From Falsiroseomonas algicola (GTDB lineage: Bacteria > Pseudomonadota > Alphaproteobacteria > Acetobacterales > Acetobacteraceae): a stretch of 64,000 bases of DNA. How positions within the stretch are numbered: the stretch's first letter is position 1; each line of letters starts with the position of its first letter. Made by a program: the position numbers and the translations under genes. The notes below the pieces were generated by a model. That model was not told where the DNA came from, did not search any database, and saw nothing but the letters and a program-made list of their open reading frames with translations. The stretch is from NCBI RefSeq assembly GCF_011040385.1, contig NZ_JAAIKB010000001.1, positions 806,001 through 870,000 of the forward strand. The letters run 5' to 3'. This document shows positions 47,438 through 55,719 of this stretch, in pieces.

Positions 47438-47910
47438 CCAAGCCAGCCCCCATGACGCGCAACCTGACCTGGGGCTTCCTGTGGGGCGCCATCGCCCCCC
47501 TGCTGCTGGCACTCATCATCACCGGCATCGTGCTCCGCCAGGCCTCGACGCACCCCGGCGAGCCCTCCGAGGTGCTGGTGGAATGGACCGGCCGCTCCTT
47601 CAGCAAGCCGCGCCGGGTCGAGATGGCCTTCATCGTCACCGATCCCGCCGGCAACGCCGCCACCATCGAAGCCGGCCAACGCTATCGCGGCGAGGTCGGC
47701 CTCGGCATGTGGGGCAAGGTTCCAAGCGCCGGCGACCAACTCCGCGTCTACCTGCCGCCAGACCGCTTCCCCGAGCTGGTGCCGGTGGACGGCCGAACCG
47801 CGGCGCGGGGGACTCTCGCCATCCTGCCATTCTTCTGGCTGATGGCCCTCCTCTGGCTCTTCGTCGCCGCCGCGCTCCATTGGGGCTTCAGCAGCACCAA
47901 GCCAAAATAG
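47434..47910 (+). CDS. Two-helix membrane protein, array member 5 (most divergent)
   Basis: Protein of 158 aa. Helices lie at about 13-34 and 128-150, around a beta-rich middle (VEMAFIVTDPAGNAATIEAG, VPSAGDQLRVYLPPDRFPEL). The order helix, soluble domain with a D-x-G step, GD-x-L, helix is kept, but sequence similarity to the others is weak. Followed by an AT-richer patch and the Ntn hydrolase. Confidence 0.65.
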   Translation: MTKPAPMTRNLTWGFLWGAIAPLLLALIITGIVLRQASTHPGEPSEVLVEWTGRSFSKPRRVEMAFIVTDPAGNAATIEAGQRYRGEVGLGMWGKVPSAGDQLRVYLPPDRFPELVPVDGRTAARGTLAILPFFWLMALLWLFVAAALHWGFSSTKPK

Positions 47911-47927
47911 CATACTTTATTCTTGTC

Positions 47928-47945
47928 GATCACGCTGCCGTGATC
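47928..47945. promoter_or_regulatory. Dyad upstream of the Ntn hydrolase
   Basis: Seven-base arms GATCACG/CGTGATC with a CTGC loop, 31 bases before the Ntn hydrolase start. They follow an unusually AT-rich stretch (47905-47926) for this DNA. Could be a promoter with an operator, or a weak terminator of the array. Confidence 0.4.
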
Positions 47946-47976
47946 CATGCTGAGCGCATCCCCACGGAGGCCTCGC

Positions 47977-48426
47977 ATGACCACCATCGCCTGGGATGGC
48001 CGCACCCTTGCCGGCGACCGCCGCGGCAATGCCGGCGGCATGGCCTATGAACTGATCAAGATCCGCCGCACCGGCGATGGCCGCCTGCTCGGCTTCTCCG
48101 GCGATATCGGCGTCGGGATGCTGATGCTGGACTGGCTGGATCGGGGCGGCGCCCGCCCTCCCCAGCAGGACACCGACCGCTGGGCGACCGTGCTGGAAAT
48201 CACCCCCGACGGCGCCTGCTGGTGCCACGGCCGCGACAGCCGCTGGCGGATCGAGCAGCCCTTCTTCGCCATCGGCTCGGGCCGGGACTTCGCCCTGGCC
48301 GCCATGGCGTGCGGCCGCAGCGCCGCGGAGGCGGTCGACCTCGCCGCCCGCTTCGACACCGGCACGGGAAATGGCGTGGACGCACTGGCGCTGGAAGCCA
48401 CGCCTGCGCTGCGCGTCGCGGCGTAA
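47977..48426 (+). CDS. Proteasome-like Ntn hydrolase (HslV/20S-beta related)
   Basis: Protein of 149 aa starting MTTIAWDGRTLAGDRRGNAG. After removal of Met the N-terminal threonine would be the nucleophile. The aspartate of AGDRR and the lysine of YELIKIRR match positions of the catalytic Asp and Lys of proteasome-type proteases, and LLGFSGDIGVG is the next conserved strand-turn. It resembles the short single-gene proteasome homologues seen in phages and scattered bacteria, rather than HslV with its ATPase HslU. ACGGAGG lies 6 bases before the ATG. Substrate unknown. Confidence 0.75.
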   Translation: MTTIAWDGRTLAGDRRGNAGGMAYELIKIRRTGDGRLLGFSGDIGVGMLMLDWLDRGGARPPQQDTDRWATVLEITPDGACWCHGRDSRWRIEQPFFAIGSGRDFALAAMACGRSAAEAVDLAARFDTGTGNGVDALALEATPALRVAA

Positions 48427-48447
48427 GCCGCGCGGGGATTTGTTCGC

Positions 48448-49419
48448 CTAATCCGCCGTCGCTCCGCTCGCCCGCACCACCGGCACCCATTCCGCCAGTT
48501 CCCGCCGCAGGAAGGCGGCGAACTCCGCCGGGCTGCCCTCCGCGATCGGCGGCAGGTCCTGCTCCTCCAGCCTTGCCTTGTTCCCGGGGTCCGTCACCGC
48601 CGCCCGCACCGCCTCGTTCATTCGCGTCACGATCGCGGCCGGCGTCCCGGCAGGCGCGAAAAGCCCGAACCAGGAATAGGCCTTGTACTGCGGCAGCCCT
48701 GCCTCCGCCGCCGTCGGCACATCCGGCATCAGCGGAGACCGTGCCCCCGTCGCCACCGCCAGGCAGCGCAGCCGCCCGGCCGCGTGGTGCGGCGCGATCA
48801 GCGCCGGCGTGTCGAAACAGATGGAGACCTGCCCCGCCAGCATGTCCGTCAGCATCGGCGCGCTGCCGCGATACGGCACATGCGTCGCCTCCGCCCCGAT
48901 GGCGTTCAGGAAAGCCACCGCCCCGATATGCGCCGACCCGCCCGCGCCCCCGGTGCCATAGGCATACCTGCCCGGATTGGCCTTCAGCAGCGCCACCAGC
49001 CCGCGCAGATCGCTCACTCCCAATGACGGATGCACCGTGATGCAGATCGGCACCATCACCGTCGGCGCCACCGCCACGAAATCCCGCTCCGGGTCATAGG
49101 GCAGCCGCGCGCCATACAGGCCCACGGCCAGCACATGGGTCGAGATCGTCCCCATCACGAAGACGCTGCCATCCGGCGGCGACTTCGCCACGCTGTCCGA
49201 CCCGATCGTGCCCCCCGCCCCGCCCCGGTTCTCGATCACCACCGGCTGCCCCAGCACCTGCTGGATGCGCGGCGCCAGCAGCCGGGTGGAGACATCCGTG
49301 CTGCCCCCCGCCGCGAAGGGCACCACGATGCGCACCGGCCGCGTCGGCCAGGGCGCCTGCGCGCGGGCGATGCCGGGCAGCGCCAGGGCGGGGAGGAGAA
49401 GGGCGGAACGACGATGCAT
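48448..49419 (-). CDS. Tripartite tricarboxylate transporter receptor (Bug/TctC family)
   Basis: Orphan periplasmic receptor of 323 aa. The signal peptide is MHRRSALLLPALALPGIARA. WPTRPVRIVVPFAAGGSTDV and ENRGGAGGTIGSDSV are the Bug blocks, and ATHVPYRGSAPMLTDMLAG lines the cleft. It is the only minus-strand gene between the two halves of the membrane-protein array and has no transporter partner nearby. Confidence 0.87.
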   Translation of the reverse strand: MHRRSALLLPALALPGIARAQAPWPTRPVRIVVPFAAGGSTDVSTRLLAPRIQQVLGQPVVIENRGGAGGTIGSDSVAKSPPDGSVFVMGTISTHVLAVGLYGARLPYDPERDFVAVAPTVMVPICITVHPSLGVSDLRGLVALLKANPGRYAYGTGGAGGSAHIGAVAFLNAIGAEATHVPYRGSAPMLTDMLAGQVSICFDTPALIAPHHAAGRLRCLAVATGARSPLMPDVPTAAEAGLPQYKAYSWFGLFAPAGTPAAIVTRMNEAVRAAVTDPGNKARLEEQDLPPIAEGSPAEFAAFLRRELAEWVPVVRASGATAD

Positions 49420-49572
49420 GCGGCGGGCCTCGGGGTGAAGCTTCGACCATAGGCCACCGGCACGCCGTCGCCACCAGCCTGGCAAGCCTCCGTTACGATG
49501 GCGGCGCCGTTGCTGCCAGCGTAGCATGCGGCTCGATGCACAACATGCGCGCAGCCTGGGCAAGCCCGACCC

Positions 49573-50142
49573 GTGCCTGATCCGGCGCCCCCGTCCCCCT
49601 GGGGCCCCTTCGCCTGCAACCCCCTGGCGCGCAGCCAGGCGCTTCTGCTGGCCTTCACCCTGGCCGCCCTGCCGGTCGCCTGGCTCGGTCGCTGCGCGGA
49701 GATCGCGTGGATCCGCCTGATCGCCACGCCCGCCGAGGCCGTGATCATCGGCCCTCCCCGGGTGGAGCCCAGCAGCGGGCGCGGCGGGCCCAACCATTGG
49801 CCCATGCTCCAGGTCACGCTGCCGGACGGCCGCGCCGTCACCGCGACCGCCTCCCATCCGCTCAAGGTCGAGATCATCCCCGGCGCCAACGAGGCTACCG
49901 CGCCGATCCGGCGTCCGCCCCAGGCGGGCGACCGCATCGCCATCCGCCTGCACGGCGCCGATCCCGTGCGGCTCACGCCGGAACGGGCCCTCGCCTTCAA
50001 CTGGTCACCGCTGGTGGAGGCCATCTTCCTCCTGGCCCTGACCTCCATCGCCTACCCGATCCTGCGCGGCCGCAAGCCGGACGGCCGGCTTCCATTCGAA
50101 GACCCGGCCCGGCTCAACGCTCTCATCCGCCGCAGCCGATGA
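49573..50142 (+). CDS. DUF3592-like two-helix membrane protein, array member 6
   Basis: Protein of 189 aa. The first helix is LLLAFTLAALPVAWLG, then RLIATPAEAVIIGPPRVEP, LQVTLPDGRAVTATASHPL, PPQAGDRIAIRLHGADPVRL and the helix VEAIFLLALTSIAYPILRG. It is very similar to member 7 and shares the A-x-V ... LPDGR ... PQ-x-GD pattern with members 1-3. GTG start at 49573. Overlaps member 7 by 4 bases. Confidence 0.72.
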   Translation: MPDPAPPSPWGPFACNPLARSQALLLAFTLAALPVAWLGRCAEIAWIRLIATPAEAVIIGPPRVEPSSGRGGPNHWPMLQVTLPDGRAVTATASHPLKVEIIPGANEATAPIRRPPQAGDRIAIRLHGADPVRLTPERALAFNWSPLVEAIFLLALTSIAYPILRGRKPDGRLPFEDPARLNALIRRSR

Positions 50143-50747
50143 GCGGCTCCCGGCCCGACACGCCCGATGCCTGCCCGCCGGGCTGGCGCCCCTGGCTGCG
50201 CAAGCCGCTCCGCCGCCGCGTCGCCTTGCCGCTGTCCTTTCTGCTCGCCGCGCTCGCCGTCGGCATCCCGGGCCGCACGGCGGAAGTCGCCTGGCTCCGC
50301 CTGGTCGGGATCAGGGCGGAGGCCGTCATCATCGGCACCCCGCCGCCCACACCCAGCACCGACCGCGGTGGCCCCGATTTCTGGCCGCTGCTGTCCATCA
50401 CCCGGCCCGACGGCACCACGATCGAGGCGATCGCCTCCCACCCCCTCCGCACCGTCATCATCCCGCCGGCGAGGGGCAGCACCGAATGGACGCGGCGCAC
50501 GCCGCAGGAAGGCGACCGGGTCGCCGTGCGCCTCACCGGGCGCGACCCGCCCCGCATCACGCCAGAGCGCGCGCTGGCCTACGGGCAGAGCCCCCTGGTG
50601 GAGAGCTTCGTCCTCCTCATCATCGCCTCGCTGCTCTACTCGCTGTTCCGCAACCATCCCCCCATGTCGCGGCGCGATGCCACGGCTGGAACAGGGCTGC
50701 TCGACCTGCTGCGGCGGAAGCGTGGACCACATGACCGCAGCGTCTGA
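50139..50747 (+). CDS. DUF3592-like two-helix membrane protein, array member 7
   Basis: Protein of 202 aa. VAWLRLVGIRAEAVIIGTPP, LSITRPDGTTIEAIASHPL, PQEGDRVAVRLTGRDPPRIT and PERALAYGQSPLVESFVLLI align directly with member 6, so the pair are a recent duplication. Its C-terminal basic tail (SRRDATAGTGLLDLLRRKR) overlaps the start of member 8 by 17 bases. Confidence 0.72.
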   Translation: MSGSRPDTPDACPPGWRPWLRKPLRRRVALPLSFLLAALAVGIPGRTAEVAWLRLVGIRAEAVIIGTPPPTPSTDRGGPDFWPLLSITRPDGTTIEAIASHPLRTVIIPPARGSTEWTRRTPQEGDRVAVRLTGRDPPRITPERALAYGQSPLVESFVLLIIASLLYSLFRNHPPMSRRDATAGTGLLDLLRRKRGPHDRSV

Positions 50748-51351
50748 CCCACCCGGCGAGCGACCATCCCAAGGCCCCTACCGGCCCAGCCATCTCCATC
50801 TCCTGAGAGGCTCGCGCCTGTTCTGGCCCGCCCTGCTGGAGGAGACCCGCCGCCTTCCGGAAGACCGCCTTCGGCGATCGGAAGCGCGGGTGCTGCTGTG
50901 CGGCCTGGTGTCCTGCATCGTCGCCGTGATCTTCGTGCCGGACATGGTCGACGACCTCCGCACCCGCTGGGCCTGGCAACCCATGCCAGCCACCATCGTC
51001 AACGCGGAGCGCGTCGTTCAGGCGCGCAAGGACACCACCTGCTTCCGGCTGCGCCTCGATGTCGAGGCGTCGGGAAGCGCGGTTCCCACCGTCACCACCA
51101 CCTCGCACCCGCATTGCCTGCGCGGAAGCTGGTCCAGCCCGCCCCGCCAACCCCAGCCTGGGGAGCGCATCAACGTCCGCGCCGATCCGGACGACCTGAG
51201 CCGGGTCATCCCGGACAGCGCCCTCCTGAATCTTGGCCAGTATGTCGCGATCGTCTTCGTCACGATCCTCGGCATCATCCCGACCGCCCTGGCCCTCATC
51301 GGCCACCGCGCCGCAAGGCAGGTCCTGCGCGAACGCGCGGGCCGCGCCTGA
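50731..51351 (+). CDS. DUF3592-like two-helix membrane protein, array member 8
   Basis: Protein of 206 aa with an N-terminal cytoplasmic stretch of about 50 residues, helix LLCGLVSCIVAVIFVP, then WAWQPMPATIVNAERVV, CFRLRLDVEASGSAVPTVTT, PQPGERINVRADPDDLSRVI and helix YVAIVFVTILGIIPTALALI. The same layout as the others, with two cysteines in the soluble part (TTCFRL, HPHCLRG). Function unknown. Confidence 0.7.
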   Translation: MTAASDPPGERPSQGPYRPSHLHLLRGSRLFWPALLEETRRLPEDRLRRSEARVLLCGLVSCIVAVIFVPDMVDDLRTRWAWQPMPATIVNAERVVQARKDTTCFRLRLDVEASGSAVPTVTTTSHPHCLRGSWSSPPRQPQPGERINVRADPDDLSRVIPDSALLNLGQYVAIVFVTILGIIPTALALIGHRAARQVLRERAGRA

Positions 51352-51485
51352 GGCCCTATGGAGGTCCTGCGCCGCCGCGCGCGGAGCAGGGCATGGCACC
51401 ATCGACATCCGCCCCGCCAGCGGCCCCGGGCCAACGCCTGCCTTCACCAACCGATCGCCCGCCCCAGGCGCCATCGACGGGCGCC

Positions 51486-52484
51486 CTACACCTCCGCGTC
51501 GATCACCCGGTCCTTGCCGGCCGCCTTCGCCGCATACATCACCGCATCCACCCTCGCGAGCGCCGCCGCCGCATCCTCCGGCGGCCGCCGGAAGGTGACA
51601 GCGCCCACCGAGGCCGAGACCGCGCGCCCCAGCACCGCCATCCGCTGCACCAGCGCGGCCCGCACCCGCTCCCCTGTCGCCGCCATGTCGGGCTGGTCGC
51701 CACCGACTAGCAGGCAGGCGAATTCATCGCCCCCCATCCGCGCCGCCAGATCCTCGCGCCGCAGCGCGGCGTTCAGCACCGAAGCGGTCGCCCGCAGCAC
51801 CTCGTCACCCGCGGCGTGGCCGAAGCGGTCATTGACGCCCTTGAACCCATCGAGATCGAGGTAGAGCAGCGCAAAGGGCAGTCCATCGCGGCGCTGCCGC
51901 GCCATGGCGCGTTCCAGCGCATCCATGAAGGCGACCCGGTTCGCCAGGCCCGTCAGCGCGTCGGTCAGCGCAAGGCCGCGCACCTGGCGCGCCGCGCGAT
52001 GCAGGGCGATCGTCTTGCTGACCGCCTTCGCGAGCGATGCCAGCATCTCCACCTGGGCCTGGCCCAACTCCCGCGGCTGCCGGTCGGCGATGCAGAGGGT
52101 CCCGATCGCATGTCCCTCCAGCGTCACCAGCGGCGCACCGGCATAGAAGCGGATGCCCGCCTCCCCGGTCACCAGCGGGTTGTCCGCGAACCGCCCGTCC
52201 TGCGTCGTGTCGGGCACCACCATGGTGCGGTCCGGCTCCAGGATCGCATGCGCGCAAAAGGAGATGTCGCGCGACGTCCGGTCGGCCTCGACACCGACGC
52301 GGCATTTGAAGATCTGCTCCTTTTCTTCAACCAGGGAGATCATGGCCATCGGGCTGTCGGTCAGTCTCGCGGCCAGTTGCGTCAGGTCACCGAAAGCATC
52401 GTCGAAGGCCGTATCAAGCAGGGAACAGGCACGCAGCGTCGCCAGGCGGTCGGATTCATTGGCGGGAACCGGGGCAGGCGGCAC
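51486..52484 (-). CDS. GAF domain diguanylate cyclase
   Basis: Cytoplasmic protein of about 332 aa that makes cyclic di-GMP. Residues about 20-165 form a GAF domain (DISFCAHAILEPDRTMVVPD, AGAPLVTLEGHAIGTLCIAD). The cyclase domain follows, with GGDEF in RMGGDEFACLL and an inhibitory RxxD site (RRED) five residues before it, so both activity and product inhibition are likely. The GTG at 52484 has GGAG 7 bases upstream and is preferred to GTG 52520. It is divergent from pyrC/X. Confidence 0.88.
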   Translation of the reverse strand: MPPAPVPANESDRLATLRACSLLDTAFDDAFGDLTQLAARLTDSPMAMISLVEEKEQIFKCRVGVEADRTSRDISFCAHAILEPDRTMVVPDTTQDGRFADNPLVTGEAGIRFYAGAPLVTLEGHAIGTLCIADRQPRELGQAQVEMLASLAKAVSKTIALHRAARQVRGLALTDALTGLANRVAFMDALERAMARQRRDGLPFALLYLDLDGFKGVNDRFGHAAGDEVLRATASVLNAALRREDLAARMGGDEFACLLVGGDQPDMAATGERVRAALVQRMAVLGRAVSASVGAVTFRRPPEDAAAALARVDAVMYAAKAAGKDRVIDAEV

Positions 52485-52625
52485 GATGATACTCCGAGTG
52501 TTGGACCCTTGGCGCGCCACCGGTACGGTGGAACTCGCCGGACTTCAACGATCAATGCCATGGCGCCAGCCGACGCCATCGCCACGCCCGATGGCGGGAC
52601 TCCGCCACCACGCTATAAGCGCCCC

Positions 52626-53900
52626 ATGGCCGACACCCTCCTCACCAATGCCCGCCTCATCGACCCCGCCACCGGCCTCGATGCGCCAGGCGGGCTGCTG
52701 GTGCGGGATGGCGTCATCCTCGACCACGGCAGCAACCTTGGCGTCCCCGATGGCGCGACCATCGTCGATGCCGCCGGCGCCGTCCTCGCCCCGGGGATCA
52801 TCGACATGCGCGCCGCCCTCGGCGAACCCGGCTTCGAGCATCGGGAGACGGTGGCCTCCGCCGCCCAGGCCGCGGCCGCCGGCGGCATCACCACGCTCTG
52901 CGCCCTGCCGGACACCGATCCGCCCATCGACGATGCCGCGCTGGTGCAGTTCCTGATCCGCCGGGGCGAGATCACCGGCAGCCTCACCATCCTCCCCTAC
53001 GGCGCCGCCACCGCCGGCTGCGAGGGGAAGGACATCGCCGAATACGGCCTGCTGCAGGAAGCCGGCGCCATCGCCTTCACCGATGGCCGCCGCGCCATCG
53101 GCAGCGCGCGGCTCATGCGCCTCGCCCTCTCCTACGCCCGCGCCTTCGGCAGCTTCATCATCCAGCATCCCGAGGACCCCTCGCTCGCCGCCAATGGCGC
53201 GGCGACGGAGGGCGAGCGCGCCACCCGCATGGGCCTGCCCGGCATCCCGCCCGCCGCCGAATCCATGATGGTCGCCCGCGACATCGCCCTGGCGCGCCTG
53301 ACGAAGGGCCATGTCCACTTCGCCCATGTCTCCACCGCCGCCGCGCTGGACCTGATCCGGGCCGCGAAGGCGGAGGGCCTTGCCGTCACCTGCGACACCG
53401 CGCCCCCCTATTTCGACCTGAACGAGACGGCGATCGGGGAATACCGTACCTACGCCAAGCTCTCGCCGCCGCTCCGGATCGAGGCCGATCGCCTGGCCGT
53501 CGTCGCCGCCCTCAAGGATGGCACCATCGATGCTATCGCCTCCGACCACCAGCCCCGCGACGCCGATGACAAGCGCCTGCCCTTCGCCCAGGCCGAGGCC
53601 GGCGGCGCAGGCCTCGCCACCCTGCTCGCGGTCACCCTCGCCCGCGTCCATGCCGGCGACCTGACGCTGCCCCAGGCCCTCGCCCTCCTCACCTCCCGCC
53701 CCGCCGCCCTGCTGAAGCTGCCCACCGGCACGCTGGCCAAGGGCGCCCCCGCCGACCTCATGCTGTTCCAGCCCGAGCGCGGCTGGCGGGTGGAGGCCGG
53801 CAGGCTCCCCGGCAAGGCGCAGAACACCCCCTTCGATGGCCGCGCCCTGGAAGGCCGCGTCATCGGCACCTGGAAGGCGGGGCGGAGGGTCTTCGGCTGA
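52626..53900 (+). CDS. pyrC: Dihydroorotase-like protein, pyrB-linked PyrC/PyrX type lacking the HxH metal site
   Basis: Amidohydrolase-fold protein of 424 aa from the pyrimidine operon. Where active dihydroorotases have D-x-H-x-H-x-R-E-P-G, this one reads DMRAALGEPG, so both metal histidines and the substrate arginine are gone. Later ligands (QHPED, HFAHVST, ASDHQPRD) are kept. This matches the PyrX (pyrC') type, which in Pseudomonas is inactive and serves to assemble aspartate carbamoyltransferase. An active dihydroorotase should be elsewhere in the genome. plsY overlaps its stop by one base. Confidence 0.85.
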   Translation: MADTLLTNARLIDPATGLDAPGGLLVRDGVILDHGSNLGVPDGATIVDAAGAVLAPGIIDMRAALGEPGFEHRETVASAAQAAAAGGITTLCALPDTDPPIDDAALVQFLIRRGEITGSLTILPYGAATAGCEGKDIAEYGLLQEAGAIAFTDGRRAIGSARLMRLALSYARAFGSFIIQHPEDPSLAANGAATEGERATRMGLPGIPPAAESMMVARDIALARLTKGHVHFAHVSTAAALDLIRAAKAEGLAVTCDTAPPYFDLNETAIGEYRTYAKLSPPLRIEADRLAVVAALKDGTIDAIASDHQPRDADDKRLPFAQAEAGGAGLATLLAVTLARVHAGDLTLPQALALLTSRPAALLKLPTGTLAKGAPADLMLFQPERGWRVEAGRLPGKAQNTPFDGRALEGRVIGTWKAGRRVFG

Positions 53901-54493
53901 TGTCGCTCCTGCTCGCCGCCCTGCTCGGCTACCTGCTCGGCTCCGTCCCCTATGGCCTGCTGCTGACCCGCGCCGCGGGGCTTGGCGACATCCGCGCCAT
54001 CGGTTCGGGCAATATCGGCGCCACCAACGTGCTGCGCACCGGCAACAAGAAGCTGGCCGCCGCCACCCTGGCCCTCGATGTGCTGAAGGGTGTCGCCGCC
54101 CTGCTGATCGCCCGCGCCGCCTGGGGGGAGGATGCGGCGCTGGTCGCGGGCTTCGCCGCCATGGCCGGCCACGCCTTCCCCGTCTGGCTCGGCTTCAAGG
54201 GCGGCAAGGGGGTCGCCACCGGCGCCGGCGTCCTGCTGGCCGCGCAATGGTGGCTGGGCCTCGCCGCGCTGCTGACCTGGATTGCGGTCTTTGCCGCCAC
54301 CCGCATCTCCTCCGCCGCGGCACTCGCCACCTGCGCCATCGCGCCGGTCATCGCGATCCTGTTCGGCGACGTGAAGCTCGCCCTCTTCGCCCTCGGCCTC
54401 GCCGCCCTGATCACCTGGCGGCACAAGGCCAACATCCAGCGGCTGATGGCCGGCACCGAGCCGAAATCCAGCTTCGGCAGCAGGAAGGCCTGA
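53900..54493 (+). CDS. plsY: Acyl-phosphate:glycerol-3-phosphate acyltransferase
   Basis: Inner-membrane enzyme of 197 aa with about five helices for the first step of phospholipid synthesis. The three conserved cytoplasmic motifs are visible: GSVPYGLLLTRAAGLGDIRAI with GSGNIGATNVLRT, GHAFPVWLGFKGGKGVATGAG, and the late HKANIQRLMAGTEPK. The start overlaps the pyrC/X stop as TGATG. Confidence 0.95.
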   Translation: MSLLLAALLGYLLGSVPYGLLLTRAAGLGDIRAIGSGNIGATNVLRTGNKKLAAATLALDVLKGVAALLIARAAWGEDAALVAGFAAMAGHAFPVWLGFKGGKGVATGAGVLLAAQWWLGLAALLTWIAVFAATRISSAAALATCAIAPVIAILFGDVKLALFALGLAALITWRHKANIQRLMAGTEPKSSFGSRKA

Positions 54494-54559
54494 CACCTCC
54501 CGCTTGCCTTAGCACCCTGCGCGCGATCACACTGGCCGTCTATCAACCTGGACGACAGG

Positions 54560-55681
54560 ATGGCGGCCACTCCTTCCCCCGGCGATGACCTCGCCCGCCT
54601 GCGCCTGGCGCGGACGGAGGGGATCGGCCCCGCCACCTTCCGGCGCCTGCTGGCCCGCCACGGCAGCGCCCGCGCGGCGCTGGAGGCGCTGCCCGGCCAC
54701 GCCGCCCGCAGCGGCCGCAGCCTCACCCCCTACCCCGCCGCCCAGGCGGAGCGGGAGATGGCGGCGCTGACCATGCTGGGTGGCCGCTTCCTCTTCCTCG
54801 GCTCCCCCCTCTATCCCCCGCTGCTGTCCCTGCTGGAGGATGCGCCCCCCGCGCTGGCCGTCCTCGGCAACCCCGCCCTGCTCGCCTCCCGCCAGATCGG
54901 CCTGGTCGGCGCCCGCTCCGCCTCCGCCGCCGGGCGCCGCATGGCGGAGCAACTGGCCCGCGACCTCGCCGGCGCCGGCCTTGCCATCACCTCCGGCCTC
55001 GCCCGCGGCATCGACGCCGCGGCGCATGAAGGCGCGCTGGCCGCCCCCGGCCCCACCATCGCCGTCGTCGCCGGCGGCCTCGATGAGCCCTATCCGCCGG
55101 AGAACGCGCCCCTCCAGGCCCGCATCGTCGCGGAAGGCGGCGCGGTGGTGGCGGAGGCCCCGCTCGGCACCGCCCCCCTCGCCCGCCACTTCCCCCGCCG
55201 CAACCGGATCGTCGCCGGGTTGGTGCTGGGCGTCGTGGTGGTGGAAGCCGCGCCCAAATCCGGCAGCCTCATCACCGCGCGGCTCGCCCTGGAAGCGGGG
55301 CGGGAGGTCTTCGCGGTGCCCGGCAACCCGCTCGACCCCCGTGCCCGGGGCGGCAACGACCTCATCCGCCAGGGCGCGCACCTCACGGAAACGGCCGAGG
55401 ATGTCCTGCAATTCCTCCCCGAAGCGCCCCGGGACCTGCCCCTCTTCGCCCCGCGAAACACGCCCGAAACACAGCCGGAGCCCCGGGCGGAGGCCCCTTC
55501 CCCCCCGGGCGAGCCGTCGAAAGTGCTTGAATTGATTGGCACCACACCCGTGGCCGTTGACGATCTGGTCCGTCGCTGCCAGCTATCCGCCCCGTCCGTG
55601 CAGGCGATCCTGCTTGACCTGGAGTTGTCCGGGCTGGTGGAAACCCTGCCCGGAAACCGGGTCGCGCGGTCCCTCTCCTAG
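54560..55681 (+). CDS. dprA: DNA-processing protein DprA
   Basis: Protein of 373 aa that binds incoming single-stranded DNA and loads RecA. A helix-hairpin-helix start (GIGPATFRRLLARHGSARAA) is followed by the Rossmann core: GLVGARSASAAGRRMAEQLA, ITSGLARGIDAAAHEGAL, VAGGLDEPYPPEN and the signature FPRRNRIVAGLVLGVVVVEA. The C-terminal winged helix (DDLVRRCQLSAPSVQAILLD) is present. topA follows after 38 bases. Confidence 0.95.
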   Translation: MAATPSPGDDLARLRLARTEGIGPATFRRLLARHGSARAALEALPGHAARSGRSLTPYPAAQAEREMAALTMLGGRFLFLGSPLYPPLLSLLEDAPPALAVLGNPALLASRQIGLVGARSASAAGRRMAEQLARDLAGAGLAITSGLARGIDAAAHEGALAAPGPTIAVVAGGLDEPYPPENAPLQARIVAEGGAVVAEAPLGTAPLARHFPRRNRIVAGLVLGVVVVEAAPKSGSLITARLALEAGREVFAVPGNPLDPRARGGNDLIRQGAHLTETAEDVLQFLPEAPRDLPLFAPRNTPETQPEPRAEAPSPPGEPSKVLELIGTTPVAVDDLVRRCQLSAPSVQAILLDLELSGLVETLPGNRVARSLS

Positions 55682-55719
55682 GGAAACGCGGACAAGCGCC
55701 GAAAGCAGACCGATACACA

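Larger units (their letters stand above)
45142..52484. other. Accessory island inserted between pyrB and pyrC/X
   Basis: Eight related small membrane proteins, an Ntn hydrolase, a Bug receptor and a GAF-GGDEF protein lie between pyrB and its usual partner pyrC/X. Flanking genes on both sides are an ordinary housekeeping run (ruvX, pyrB, then pyrC/X, plsY, dprA, topA, rnr). No integrase, transposase, tRNA or direct repeat was seen at the borders. Confidence 0.6.

Noticed and set aside
45142-51351. Reading the membrane-protein array as toxin-antitoxin or a known anti-phage system
   Set aside because: No nuclease, ATPase, helicase or toxin motif occurs in any member, so no such function is supported by the sequence.
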